Shown in pieces: positions 54,691 through 63,969 of a stretch of DNA of 64,000 nt. This DNA comes from Sulfitobacter undariae (lineage in GTDB: Bacteria > Pseudomonadota > Alphaproteobacteria > Rhodobacterales > Rhodobacteraceae), in the NCBI RefSeq assembly GCF_014196805.1, contig NZ_JACIEI010000001.1, positions 496,001 through 560,000 of the forward strand, read 5' to 3'. A program made the translations under genes and the position numbers. The notes beneath the pieces were generated by a model. It was not told the origin of the DNA. It searched no databases and was given only the letters and a program-made list of their open reading frames with translations. The stretch's first letter is position 1. Every line of letters starts with the position of its first letter.

Positions 54691-57293
54691 GTGATCTGGT
54701 CAGCATAGTTTTTTCAGTCGTTATGGTTGGGCATAGTTTATTCGGCACAACGGGGCCGGACATGCTGGATGCCGCATTGGACGCCACCAGCGAATCTGTC
54801 GAGGTGCGCGCGCAGATCATCAATGGTGCGCCGCTCAAATACAATTGGGAGAATTCTGACACAGCCGAGGGCATTGATGCGCGTATGGTGTTGCCGCAAG
54901 GCACAACCACGGATTTGATCCTGACCGAGGCAATTCCCCTAGCCAATCACCTGAAATGGAGCGAAACCGATCTCTATGCGCAGGCTTTTGCAGGGTTGGC
55001 ATTAAGCGGCATGCCTGATGCGCGGGTGTTTGTGCAAGAGACGTGGCACAGCCTCAAAAGCGGTACAGGTGAGGCGGTTGAGTTCGACGAAAAGGCAGAT
55101 TTACCATGGCGCGTGCGCCTGCAAGAAGATCTGTCTGATTGGGAAAACATCGTGGCAATGTTGCGCGGGGGCGTGCCAGATGCGGAAAACCGTGTTCAGC
55201 TTATTCCTGCGGGGCAGGCTTTGGCACGTTTGGATGATGCGATTGCCGCTGGCGAGGTGCCGGGGATCAACACAATCAACGCGGTGTTTGATGATGATAT
55301 CCACCTGAATACGGTAGGGCATTATTTCGTTTCAATGGTGCAATACGCTGTTCTGACCGGGGCCAGCCCACAGGGATTGCCCTTCCGAGTGAAGGATCGT
55401 TATGGTAAGGTGTTTGAAGGTCTGGACGCAGAAACAGCCGCAGTTTTGCAGAGTGTGGCCCGTGAAGCCGTTGAGGGGTATCAGGCGGGTGAGGTTGTTG
55501 CCGCTCCGGTTCGTCTTGCGGCGGCCCCGGTTGATGTATCCGCTGATGAGGTGAATTCTAAAGCAGAAGCAGAAGCAGAAGCAGAAGTTGCGGAGCCAGC
55601 GCAACAGCTTGCAGAACCCGCCGATCCGCCAACACCGACAAAGCCCGAACTCGCGCCCGTTGTGCAAAACGCTGCACCCGCCGTTGCCGCAGACCCGATT
55701 GCGGTGGGGCTTGCGCCTGTGACCGATTGGTCCGCCCAGCAGCCTTTCCTTGATCTGATGAAAACAGCGCGTCCTTGGTTGGGGCATCTTAATGGTCAAT
55801 TTGGCGGCATCGAATATGAAGAAATGGTCAAAGCAGGCCATATTGATCCGCAAGGCTGGGTGCTTAGCCTTCCGCGTACGGCTGGGTCTGTCGGAACGAT
55901 GATCCTGACAGACCTGCCCGAAGCCGCAGCGGCGTCTCTTGAGGGGCGTTACATGTTGCGCTTTGAGGGCGCGGGGGTGGTTGAGGTCGCGGGCCGTGCC
56001 ACCAACATCCGCTATGGGCGCGGTGAAGTGCAGTTTGATTATAGCCCTGGTCCGGGCAGTGTCGAAATTCGGATTCAGCGCACAAATAAATCAAATCCGG
56101 TCCGCAACATCACCGTGGTACGTGAAGAGCGTTTGGCGTTGTGGGAAAGCGGCGCGGTGTTCAACCCTGATTGGACCGCGCGGTTGGCCCCGTTTGACAC
56201 ATTGCGGATGATGGATTGGATGGAGACAAATAATTCAACTCAATCGCTTTGGGCGGATCGGCCTCTTAGCCTTGATGCCAGTTGGGCCCATGACGGGGTG
56301 CCGTTGGAAGTGATGCTGGCATTGGCCAATAGTCTGGGTAAAAATATCTGGATCAATATTCCACATCTGGCGGATGATGCCTATGTGCAGGCGTTCGCAA
56401 AGGCCGTTCGCAATGGTCTGGATCCCGCGCTGAAAGTCTATGTGGAGTATTCAAACGAGGTTTGGAATTTCCAATTTGCTCAAAGCCGCTGGGCAGATGC
56501 CCAAGCGCAAGCGCGCTGGGACAAGGCAGAGGTGGGCACGCAATTTTATGCGATGCGCGCTGCCGAAGTGGCACGCATATGGTCGGCCGAATTTAAAAAC
56601 ACACCTGCGCAATTGGTCAATGTGATCTCGACCCAGACGGGCTGGTTGGGGCTGGAGGACAACATCCTCAACGCGCCTTTGGTTGTCGCCGAAGGGACGC
56701 CAAAGCCATCGGAGGCATTTGATGCCTATGCCGTATCGGGTTATTTCGGCGGTATTTTGGGTTTGGAAGCACGCGGCGAAGCGGTGACGGCTTGGCTGGA
56801 TGAAAGTCTGAAACGCGCAACCGAGACCGCAACAGCGCAAGGCCTTACGGGCGCAGCACTGGCCGAGGCGATCAATGCCACGCAATATGACTATGCGACT
56901 ACATTGGCCGCACAAGAACTGACAGATGGATCGGTGAGCGGGCAGAATGTAGACACGGTCAGCGATCTGCAAACGCGGGTGTGGCCTTATCATGCGCAGG
57001 TGGCGAACAAGGCGGGTTTGGAGATGATCATGTATGAAGGCGGTAGCCATATTGTCGGGATCGGCGCACAGGTAGATGATGCGCGGCTGACGGATTTCTT
57101 TCAATATTTCAACTATACGCCCGAAATGGGCAGGCTCTATACCGCGTTGTTGGAAGGGTGGAAGGCCGCAGGGGGCAAGTTGTTCAACGCCTATGCCGAT
57201 GTCTATGTCCCGACGAAATGGGGCAGTTGGGGCGCGTTGCGGCATCTGGATGACAGCAATCCGCGTTGGGATGCACTGGTGGCGGGCAGATGA
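54687..57293 (+). CDS. SGNH domain fused to glycoside-hydrolase-like domain
   Basis: This is an 868-residue protein. Residues 1-240 are a second SGNH domain (Ser17 in MVGHSLFG; DDDIHLNTVG with Asp203/204 and His206; VQETWHSLKSG). A 100-residue linker rich in Ala, Pro and Glu, with an AE repeat, follows. From ~350 a beta-rich part leads to a TIM-barrel-like region with YVEYSNEVWN (Glu591) and MIMYEGGSHI (Glu784), the pattern of retaining clan-A glycosidases (acid/base and nucleophile). No signal peptide is visible, although its paralogue upstream has one. It may cleave or trim the polysaccharide while removing or adding acyl groups. The GH family is not assigned. Confidence 0.78.
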   Translation: MSDLVSIVFSVVMVGHSLFGTTGPDMLDAALDATSESVEVRAQIINGAPLKYNWENSDTAEGIDARMVLPQGTTTDLILTEAIPLANHLKWSETDLYAQAFAGLALSGMPDARVFVQETWHSLKSGTGEAVEFDEKADLPWRVRLQEDLSDWENIVAMLRGGVPDAENRVQLIPAGQALARLDDAIAAGEVPGINTINAVFDDDIHLNTVGHYFVSMVQYAVLTGASPQGLPFRVKDRYGKVFEGLDAETAAVLQSVAREAVEGYQAGEVVAAPVRLAAAPVDVSADEVNSKAEAEAEAEVAEPAQQLAEPADPPTPTKPELAPVVQNAAPAVAADPIAVGLAPVTDWSAQQPFLDLMKTARPWLGHLNGQFGGIEYEEMVKAGHIDPQGWVLSLPRTAGSVGTMILTDLPEAAAASLEGRYMLRFEGAGVVEVAGRATNIRYGRGEVQFDYSPGPGSVEIRIQRTNKSNPVRNITVVREERLALWESGAVFNPDWTARLAPFDTLRMMDWMETNNSTQSLWADRPLSLDASWAHDGVPLEVMLALANSLGKNIWINIPHLADDAYVQAFAKAVRNGLDPALKVYVEYSNEVWNFQFAQSRWADAQAQARWDKAEVGTQFYAMRAAEVARIWSAEFKNTPAQLVNVISTQTGWLGLEDNILNAPLVVAEGTPKPSEAFDAYAVSGYFGGILGLEARGEAVTAWLDESLKRATETATAQGLTGAALAEAINATQYDYATTLAAQELTDGSVSGQNVDTVSDLQTRVWPYHAQVANKAGLEMIMYEGGSHIVGIGAQVDDARLTDFFQYFNYTPEMGRLYTALLEGWKAAGGKLFNAYADVYVPTKWGSWGALRHLDDSNPRWDALVAGR
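55561..55584 (+). repeat. (AAGCAG)4 tandem repeat inside a linker
   Basis: Four exact copies of AAGCAG encode the Ala-Glu repeat in the linker between the SGNH and glycoside-hydrolase-like domains. The frame is kept by the six-base unit, so copy-number change would alter linker length without a frameshift. Confidence 0.7.
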
Positions 57294-58126
57294 GCGTTGC
57301 ATGTAGCATCCTGATCCCTGCCCACAATGAAGTGGGCTACATCGAACCCTGTCTGGCGGCATTGCTGGCCAGTGACCCAACGGGCGCTGCTGTAGAAGTA
57401 ATCGTGATGGCCAACGGCTGTAGCGATGACACGGTTGGCGTGTCGCGCAAATATACCGACGGGTTCATGGCCAAAGGGTGGGCGCTGACCGTGCTTGACC
57501 TGACGCAGGGCAGCAAGATGGGCGCGCTGAATGCAGGTGATGCAGCGGCGCGACATGGCGCCCGAATTTATGTGGATGCGGATGTCGTCGTTTCGCAATC
57601 GTTAATTGCGCAACTGGCGGCGGTGCTGGATGATTCGACACCGCGTTATGCCAGTGGCGGGCCGATTGTACAGGCGTCGGGCAGTGCGTTTACACGCATC
57701 TATGCACGTTTCTGGGCCAGTCTGCCTTTTGTCACCCATGGCGTGCCGGGGTTTGGGGTTTTCGCTGTCAACGCAGCGGCCCGCACCCGTTGGGGGGATT
57801 TTCCTGATATCATCTCGGATGATACCTTTGTCCGGCTGAGTTTTACCCCACAAGAACGTCACCGTGTGCCAGCGACCTACACTTGGCCGATGATCGAAGG
57901 GGCAGGGCCGCTGATCCGTGTGCGCCGCCGTCAGGATATCGGCGTGGCTGAGGTGCAAGAATTATTCCCAGCGCTTTGGGCCAATCATGATCCAATACCT
58001 GCGGATGCGCCCCCAATCTGGCGGCGTGCGCTGCGCGATCCGCTGGGTTTCGCGGCGTTTGGTGCAGTTGCTTTGGCGGTGCGTTTGCCCCACCGAAAAC
58101 AAGAACGCTGGGCGCGGGGGCGTTAA
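57290..58126 (+). CDS. Glycosyltransferase family 2
   Basis: This is a 278-residue protein. The motif ILIPAHNEVGYIEPCLAALL opens the GT-A fold, with VMANGCSDDT, and the DxD in YVDADVVVS. It starts four bases inside the stop of the SGNH/GH gene, and is the last gene of the seven-gene operon. Its stop overlaps the convergent GT4 gene by four bases. The sugar is unknown. Confidence 0.87.
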   Translation: MSVACSILIPAHNEVGYIEPCLAALLASDPTGAAVEVIVMANGCSDDTVGVSRKYTDGFMAKGWALTVLDLTQGSKMGALNAGDAAARHGARIYVDADVVVSQSLIAQLAAVLDDSTPRYASGGPIVQASGSAFTRIYARFWASLPFVTHGVPGFGVFAVNAAARTRWGDFPDIISDDTFVRLSFTPQERHRVPATYTWPMIEGAGPLIRVRRRQDIGVAEVQELFPALWANHDPIPADAPPIWRRALRDPLGFAAFGAVALAVRLPHRKQERWARGR

Positions 58127-59334
58127 CCCGCGATAAACGCGGCCAATTTGGCGGCCTCGGTCTCTACGTCATGGCGCTCTAACACGCGAGCGCGTCCGGC
58201 TTGGGCCATCTGCGCCAGTGTCTCAGGAGTTGTCTGGGCCATATCCGCCATGGCATCTGCTAATGCAGCGGCATCACCAGCAGGGACAAGCCAGCCTGTT
58301 TTGCCGGGCTGAACCAGTTCGGGAATGCCCGCGATATAGGTGGCAATCACCAAACGGCCCGCCGCCATCGCCTCCATGATCACCATGGGTAGACCTTCGG
58401 CAAAGCTGGGCATTAGCAGGGCATGGGCGTTTTGTAACTCAGCCAGAATTCGTGCTTCATCGACCCAACCTGTGAGGGTGATGTGATCGGACAGGCCCAA
58501 ATTTTTGATCCTCGCCTCAATCTCGGGACGCATTTCGCCGTCGCCGATCAGGGTCAGGTGGGCGTTGGGCTGTGTTGTTACCAGTTGGGTCATGGCATCC
58601 AAGGCCAGCAACTGGCCTTTCTGCTCGACAAACCGCCCAATTGCGACAAAGCGGGGGCCGCCCGTTGGCAATGGCGTTGGGTCAGGGAAATGGCTGGTAT
58701 CGACGCCGCAATGCACCACCTTGATTTTGTCCCAATGGGCGGGGCCTGCCCAACGGCTGAGTTGGCTGCGGCCATAGCTGGTGATGGCGACGGTGAATTT
58801 TGACTGCGCGATTTTGTCGCCCAGTGAAAGGGCGCGGGGGGCGTCATACTCTTCGGGGCCGTGAACGGTAAAACTGTATTCAGGACCGCCAAGCGCATGG
58901 CATAGCATGGCGACTGCGGCGGCATTTGTGCCAAAGTGAGCATGCGCATGGGTGGCTTTGGCAGCTTCGCAAACCTTGGCGGCATAAGCGGCCTCAGCGA
59001 GGTAAATCAGATGTTTGAGAACGCCCACTTCTGAGCGTTTCCCACAGCGCCATGCCAGCGCCAGAGCACGCGCGAAACGTTTGGGCGCCAGCGAGAAGTT
59101 CAGCGCGGTTGCCCCCAGTAAGGCCATGGCACCCGCACGCAGGACATATTGCGTGGCAGCGGCCTCTTCCAAATCTTGGTTGTCCACCAAAGGCGCATCC
59201 CCCGCCCGCATCGCCAGCCGCGTGACCTTGTGGCCTTGGGCCTCCAACGCGCGGATTTCGCGGCGGATAAAACTGTGGCTGGGTTGCGGATAGCTGTTGA
59301 GGATATAGGCGATATGCAAGGTCGTGTCCTTCAA
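58123..59334 (-). CDS. Glycosyltransferase family 4 (WcaL-like)
   Basis: This is a 403-residue GT-B glycosyltransferase. The N-terminal part begins AYILNSYPQPSHSFIRREI, typical of the WcaL/colanic-acid type. The donor-binding half holds VAIGRFVEQKGQLLALDA, LIGDGEMRPEIEA and the EX7E motif in PSFAEGLPMVIMEAMAAG. It is on the minus strand and convergent with the GT2 gene, divergent from the flippase gene. Confidence 0.9.
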   Translation of the reverse strand: MKDTTLHIAYILNSYPQPSHSFIRREIRALEAQGHKVTRLAMRAGDAPLVDNQDLEEAAATQYVLRAGAMALLGATALNFSLAPKRFARALALAWRCGKRSEVGVLKHLIYLAEAAYAAKVCEAAKATHAHAHFGTNAAAVAMLCHALGGPEYSFTVHGPEEYDAPRALSLGDKIAQSKFTVAITSYGRSQLSRWAGPAHWDKIKVVHCGVDTSHFPDPTPLPTGGPRFVAIGRFVEQKGQLLALDAMTQLVTTQPNAHLTLIGDGEMRPEIEARIKNLGLSDHITLTGWVDEARILAELQNAHALLMPSFAEGLPMVIMEAMAAGRLVIATYIAGIPELVQPGKTGWLVPAGDAAALADAMADMAQTTPETLAQMAQAGRARVLERHDVETEAAKLAAFIAG

Positions 59335-59421
59335 AGGTCGGTGTCATTTTACGCCGCCGCTTGGTACTGGCGCAAGGGGCGCGGGGGCGTTAGCAATGGG
59401 TAACAGTGAAACCGGAGATGA

Positions 59422-60777
59422 ATGCGGCAAATGGGTGGTCTTTTACAGGAATTACGCGGCGGGCGCCTTATGGCGCGGGTCTTTCGCAGCACATCGTGGA
59501 TTTTACTGGGATATGGCGGCTCACAAGGGCTGCGGTTGGCGTCAAACCTGATCCTGACGCGGCTTTTGTTCCCCGAAGCTTTTGGTCTGATGGCCCTGAT
59601 CTCGCTGGTGACGGTGGGATTGATGCTGTTTTCCGATGTAGGCATCGCGCCCTCTATCGCCCAGAGTAAACGCGGCGATGACCCTGAATTTTTGAACACA
59701 GCGTGGAGTATCCAAGTTCTCCGCGGTATTGGCCTTTGGGTCACCGCGACCGCATTGGCTTGGCCTTTTGCGCAGTTTTATGATGCACCCGAATTGACGC
59801 GGTATTTGCCCATCGCGGCGCTGGCGCTGTTGATCACAGGATTTAACCCCACGCGTATTGAGACGGCACATCGTCATTTGATGATGGGCCGTTTGACGCT
59901 GCTGGATCTGACATCGCAACTGATCGGGTTGATTGTGATGGTCGGGTTGGCGTGGTGGCTGCAATCTGTTGTGGCATTGGTGATCGGTGGCGTTGTGGGG
60001 CCTTTGGCAAAACTGGCGCTGACATGGGCCTTTTTGCCGGGACCCGCCAACCGCTTCCGGTGGGAACCTGCTGCGGTGCGTGAATTGGTTACTTTTGGAA
60101 AATGGATTTTTCTGAGCACAGCATTTTGGTTTTTCGCCAGCCAAGGTGACCGTGCCGTATTGGGCAAATTCCTGAGCCTCGACAGTCTTGGTATCTATAA
60201 TATCGCGTTTTTCCTTGCCAGTTTTGCGATGCAATTGGGGACGGCGGTAACAGGGCGGGTGATGATCCCTGTGTACCGCGATGCCAAACATGAGGTGCGC
60301 AAGATTGCCAAGCTGCGGGGCACCATCAGTGGGGTGGTGCTGACGCTGTTATTGATCATGGCTTTCGTTGGGCCATGGTTGGTCGGGTTTCTTTACGATG
60401 CGCGTTACGCTTTGGCAGGGGGGATTGTGACGCTATTGGCGGTGGCACAAATCCCGCAGGTTATCGGGATGAGTTATGATCAAGCGGCCTTGGCCGCCGG
60501 CGATTCACGCCGCTTCTTTGTGGTCTCCGCCAGCCGCGCCGTGTTTCAGATCACGTTTTTGATTGTGGGTGTGACCAGCTTTGGCTTGATCGGCGCGATC
60601 ATCGGCATGGGGGTGGCGCATACGCTGACCCATCCGGTGATGATCTGGCTGGCGCGTAAACATGATGCGTGGGACATGCGCCATGACGTGATCTGCGCGC
60701 TTGCCGCAGGCAGCTTGGGGGCCTTGGCGCTTTGGATCAACCGCGATGCGGTTGCCGCGCTGAGCCTGCTGGGGTGA
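59422..60777 (+). CDS. Lipopolysaccharide/oligosaccharide flippase (Wzx type)
   Basis: This is a 451-residue inner-membrane protein with about 12 predicted helices. The characteristic start is SWILLGYGGSQGLRLASNLILTR followed by LFPEAFGLMALISLV, as in the polysaccharide-biosynthesis family (RfbX). It exports lipid-linked repeat units. ATG 59422 has GGAG four bases upstream; an ATG at 59470 would give a shorter N-terminus. It is divergent from the GT4 gene and its stop abuts the convergent Wzz gene. Confidence 0.85.
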   Translation: MRQMGGLLQELRGGRLMARVFRSTSWILLGYGGSQGLRLASNLILTRLLFPEAFGLMALISLVTVGLMLFSDVGIAPSIAQSKRGDDPEFLNTAWSIQVLRGIGLWVTATALAWPFAQFYDAPELTRYLPIAALALLITGFNPTRIETAHRHLMMGRLTLLDLTSQLIGLIVMVGLAWWLQSVVALVIGGVVGPLAKLALTWAFLPGPANRFRWEPAAVRELVTFGKWIFLSTAFWFFASQGDRAVLGKFLSLDSLGIYNIAFFLASFAMQLGTAVTGRVMIPVYRDAKHEVRKIAKLRGTISGVVLTLLLIMAFVGPWLVGFLYDARYALAGGIVTLLAVAQIPQVIGMSYDQAALAAGDSRRFFVVSASRAVFQITFLIVGVTSFGLIGAIIGMGVAHTLTHPVMIWLARKHDAWDMRHDVICALAAGSLGALALWINRDAVAALSLLG

Positions 60778-62073
60778 TCAGGAATGCCGTGCCAGACGTG
60801 CGGCACGGCCTGCTTTGCCAGAGTCGCGGCGCTTTTGACGTGATCCACGCCACTTAGAACTTTGGTATTTCGGGGCAAGTTCGGGGATAGATACCACTGG
60901 CATTACCCCTGTCTCACGCTTCATCTGACGGGCTGAGCGGATGATGGGGCGGCGTAGTTCCAGTAGCCACGCGATGATAAAGGCGAAAATGGTAGAACCC
61001 ATCGCGGCTATGATCGCGCGCTTTTTCTTGCTCATCGTGATAGGGTAATCTGGGACTTGTGCTTCTTCGATGGTGGTCAGACGTTCACCCTGTGCACCAA
61101 CTTCGAGGTTGAATGACACTTGTGCTTCGTTGCGGCGCGCAGCGATGGTTTCCAATTGTCCGCGCAGCTGTTCCATACGGCGGTCAAAATTTGTCAGTGT
61201 CCGCTGGATTTCGGGCGAACCTTGGATGGTTTCAGTGAGCGCGGTACGGCGGGCGTCCAATAGGCTTCGCTGCTGTGTCAGAGTCTGCATCTGTGCATCC
61301 AGTTCACGTTCTTCGCGCTGAACGGTTGACGCACGTGCGGAGCGGTCAATCTGGGAACGTGCCAATTGTGCGGTGATGATTTCGCGGTCGATGTCCAAAA
61401 TGGATTCGTTCAACTGAGCCACTTCGGACATGCGAAATTCGACACCACCCTCGATGGATAGGTCGTTTTCCTGCCTGAAGGTTTCAAGCTCGGCCTCAAG
61501 TGAGGCGATGCTTTCAAGGACAACTACTTCCTGACGTTGGAAAAACTCCAATGTTTGCGAGGTTTGTTCGCGGCGTTGGGCCGTCATCAAGGCGCGTGTC
61601 TGCTGGGCAAACTCATGGGCGACGTCGCGGGCCAGTTGGGCTTCTTCCATTTTGGCAGTGATCGTCAGAACAGAGATTGTTCCGTCATCTGCAAAGCCCT
61701 CGCGCGCCGCTGCTACGCCGTTGATGGACACGGCATTGCGCAAAAGTTGGACTTTTTCGCTTGGCTTGAGTGCTGCAAGATTGCTGTAGATGCCATATTT
61801 TTCGATGATGAGTTCGAGGCTTCCGCGCGCCATAAGTTGTTGCTGGATCAGCTGTAGCCGCCGTGCGGATGATCCCTCAACGGTTGAGCGGGCTAATTCA
61901 TCGTTGATTTTAGGCTGCTCGACCTGAATGACTTCGGAGGATTGATACAGGTGCACATAGCTCATCGCCCAATACAGGCCCGAAATGCTGCCGAGAATGA
62001 TCACAAGTGATATGACAACCAGCCTGCGCCGTGTCATGTCCAGGAAATCCTGCCACGTGTAAATTGGGCCCAT
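60778..62073 (-). CDS. Wzz/GumC-type polysaccharide co-polymerase
   Basis: This is a 431-residue inner-membrane chain-length or co-polymerase protein. A helix at residues 18-40 (LVVISLVIILGSISGLYWAM) and a second near 355-375 (IIAAMGSTIFAFIIAWLLEL) flank a large periplasmic coiled coil (about 190-330, many Glu, Arg and Gln heptads). The C-terminal cytosolic tail is basic and ends in RRDSGKAGRAARLARHS, with no Walker motif, so the ATPase is the separate gene at 62223. It is oriented as if cotranscribed with that gene and with the ExoY-like gene. Confidence 0.88.
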   Translation of the reverse strand: MGPIYTWQDFLDMTRRRLVVISLVIILGSISGLYWAMSYVHLYQSSEVIQVEQPKINDELARSTVEGSSARRLQLIQQQLMARGSLELIIEKYGIYSNLAALKPSEKVQLLRNAVSINGVAAAREGFADDGTISVLTITAKMEEAQLARDVAHEFAQQTRALMTAQRREQTSQTLEFFQRQEVVVLESIASLEAELETFRQENDLSIEGGVEFRMSEVAQLNESILDIDREIITAQLARSQIDRSARASTVQREERELDAQMQTLTQQRSLLDARRTALTETIQGSPEIQRTLTNFDRRMEQLRGQLETIAARRNEAQVSFNLEVGAQGERLTTIEEAQVPDYPITMSKKKRAIIAAMGSTIFAFIIAWLLELRRPIIRSARQMKRETGVMPVVSIPELAPKYQSSKWRGSRQKRRDSGKAGRAARLARHS

Positions 62074-62222
62074 TTTCGCCTCGCTCGAACTGATTTATTG
62101 TCTCTAAACGCTGGGCGTACCCTACCGTCAGTGACATGTTTTTCTACGCAGTACCGCTAAATTCGGGCCATTATATGACGCCTATTTATGCTGTGCAAAA
62201 AAAAAGGCACGGAACTTGTAAG

Positions 62223-63170
62223 CTAGAAACGCTCGATGCTGGAGGCGCGGGCGCGGTTGAGGATGACGCCCAAAAGGGGGACCTGATTGCCAAGTACGCG
62301 TTCACATTCTGCCAGATGCTTTGCCATAGTCTGGGTGCCGTCAGATACAAGTAAAACACCGTCTAGCTGTGGTAGGAAGGCGGCGGTATCGTCAAAGGTC
62401 AACAAAGGCGGCAGGTCAAAGAGAACAATATCGGGATTCAAAGCAGCACGCATTTCTGCGAGGCTGACGGCTGTCGCTGGATCTTGCAGGATTTCGGCTG
62501 CATCTTCCAGCGCAGTATCCGCGAGGCCAATTGCAAGTGTGTCGCTAACGCGCTGGATGTAATCGCTGATTGCGACATCTCCAGCCAGAAAGTCACGCAA
62601 GTTACCGGATTGGGAGGGGTCCATATCCAACACTTTGGCCATACCGGGTGCGCGCATGTTGAAATCCATCAACACGGTACGTGAAGAGGGCACCCGTGAC
62701 AGGCTGGCTGCCAGATTTGCGGCAGTAAATGTGCTGCCGCAGCCTTTGGTCGGGGAAGCAATCCCGATGTTAATCCAACCGTTCTGTTTTACGGTTTGGC
62801 GCAGGCGTGTCCGGAGCAAATCAAAGGCCCGTGACACGTCAGTTGCGCGGAAATCTTCGGCAGCCTGACTGCCTTCCAGAATATGCTGGTCTTTGCCCGG
62901 TTCTTGTTCATGCAGCAGTCCCCACAGGTCGCGTGGAGGTGCGACAGGCGCTGACGGCTCATTCACAAGTGGAGCAGGTACGTTTTTTGTGCTGTGCTCC
63001 ACGATGAGCTCTGCCTCGACATTAGGGGGCCTTGTTGCCGTTTTAAAACGGCGCGGGCGTGTGAAGCTACCCTGCGAAGGCACCATGCGGTCATCAGGTG
63101 CTGCCTCAGGTTCGGCAGTCGCGGATGTGAAGGTATCCTTCATGAGGGGAGGCTTTCGGGTTTTGAACAT
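62223..63170 (-). CDS. CpsD/CapB-like ATPase of EPS export, atypical P-loop
   Basis: This is a ~315-residue cytosolic partner of the Wzz protein. The first ~90 residues are Pro- and Ser-rich and disordered-looking. The ATPase region has SPTKGCGSTFTAANLA where the BY-kinase Walker A normally reads SxxPGEGKSTxAANLA: the P-loop Lys position is Ser. Walker A' (VLMDFNMRAPGM) and the DLPP Walker B (VLFDLPPLLTFDD) are present. The C-terminus has no tyrosine cluster, so autophosphorylation of the usual kind is unlikely. ATG 63170 was chosen; 63188 and 63143 are alternatives without clear ribosome-binding sites. Confidence 0.83.
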   Translation of the reverse strand: MFKTRKPPLMKDTFTSATAEPEAAPDDRMVPSQGSFTRPRRFKTATRPPNVEAELIVEHSTKNVPAPLVNEPSAPVAPPRDLWGLLHEQEPGKDQHILEGSQAAEDFRATDVSRAFDLLRTRLRQTVKQNGWINIGIASPTKGCGSTFTAANLAASLSRVPSSRTVLMDFNMRAPGMAKVLDMDPSQSGNLRDFLAGDVAISDYIQRVSDTLAIGLADTALEDAAEILQDPATAVSLAEMRAALNPDIVLFDLPPLLTFDDTAAFLPQLDGVLLVSDGTQTMAKHLAECERVLGNQVPLLGVILNRARASSIERF

Positions 63171-63219
63171 GCGCCCAATATAGCGCATGTCGAGTTATAA
63201 TAATAGCAGGCTTGGAGCC

Positions 63220-63969
63220 TTAGCAGCCGGTGCGGCGCAACATAACGCCGACAGTTTTGTAAATGATGGCAATATCACCAGTTACTGACATCGCTTTGTT
63301 ATACGTGGCGTCAACTTCGTTGCGGAATGAAAATCCGTTTTCATTGCGTGCCGAGACTTGCCACAGGCCTGTGATGCCGGGGCGCAGCGCAAAGTAATGC
63401 GCTGGATCGCCATACATCTGGAGTTGGTCGGGCATCATTGGGCGTGGGCCGATCAGGCTCATTTCGCCCCATAAAACATTCCAAAGCTGTGGCAGTTCAT
63501 CCAGCGACGTTGAGCGAAGCAGGGCACCCACACGTGTCACGCGGGGGTCATTGATCAGCTTTTGCTTTTCATCCCATTCGCGACGCATTTCTGGGTCGCT
63601 TGCCAGATAGTCTTCTAATACCGCATCTGCATCACGCACCATTGTACGCAACTTCAATATCGAAAAGTGCTTGCCGTTTTTCCCCAGACGGTCCTGACGG
63701 TAAAACGGGTTGCCGCCTTCAAACCACAGAGCAATCACACAGAGCACCATGATTGGCACAAAAAAGGGCAAGCTGAGCAGGACGAGCAGTGTTTCAAGTA
63801 AACGCTTGCCACCGGCGCGATAAATCGAGCTTTTTACGGGCGTTTCCGTGCTGGTGTCAAAGACAGCAGTAGCCGCACGCATCACCGCTAGATGTGCATT
63901 CAGATTGCAACCTGGATGTGTCAGCGTTGCCATGCCGTAGCCCGGCTGATCGGTTTCAAATTTCTTCAT
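63220..63969 (-). CDS. Undecaprenyl-phosphate sugar phosphotransferase (ExoY-like)
   Basis: This 249-residue enzyme starts polysaccharide synthesis by moving a hexose-1-phosphate to undecaprenyl phosphate. A single hydrophobic membrane segment (LLVLLSLPFFVPIMVLCVIAL) is followed by the conserved YRQDRLGKNGKHFSILKLRT, then SLDELPQLWNVLWGEMSLIGPRP and the C-terminal GITGLWQVSARN. This is the bacterial sugar transferase family. The N-terminal ~50 residues are unlike the family core. It lies furthest upstream of the minus-strand EPS genes and could be the operon's first gene. Confidence 0.92.
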   Translation of the reverse strand: MKKFETDQPGYGMATLTHPGCNLNAHLAVMRAATAVFDTSTETPVKSSIYRAGGKRLLETLLVLLSLPFFVPIMVLCVIALWFEGGNPFYRQDRLGKNGKHFSILKLRTMVRDADAVLEDYLASDPEMRREWDEKQKLINDPRVTRVGALLRSTSLDELPQLWNVLWGEMSLIGPRPMMPDQLQMYGDPAHYFALRPGITGLWQVSARNENGFSFRNEVDATYNKAMSVTGDIAIIYKTVGVMLRRTGC

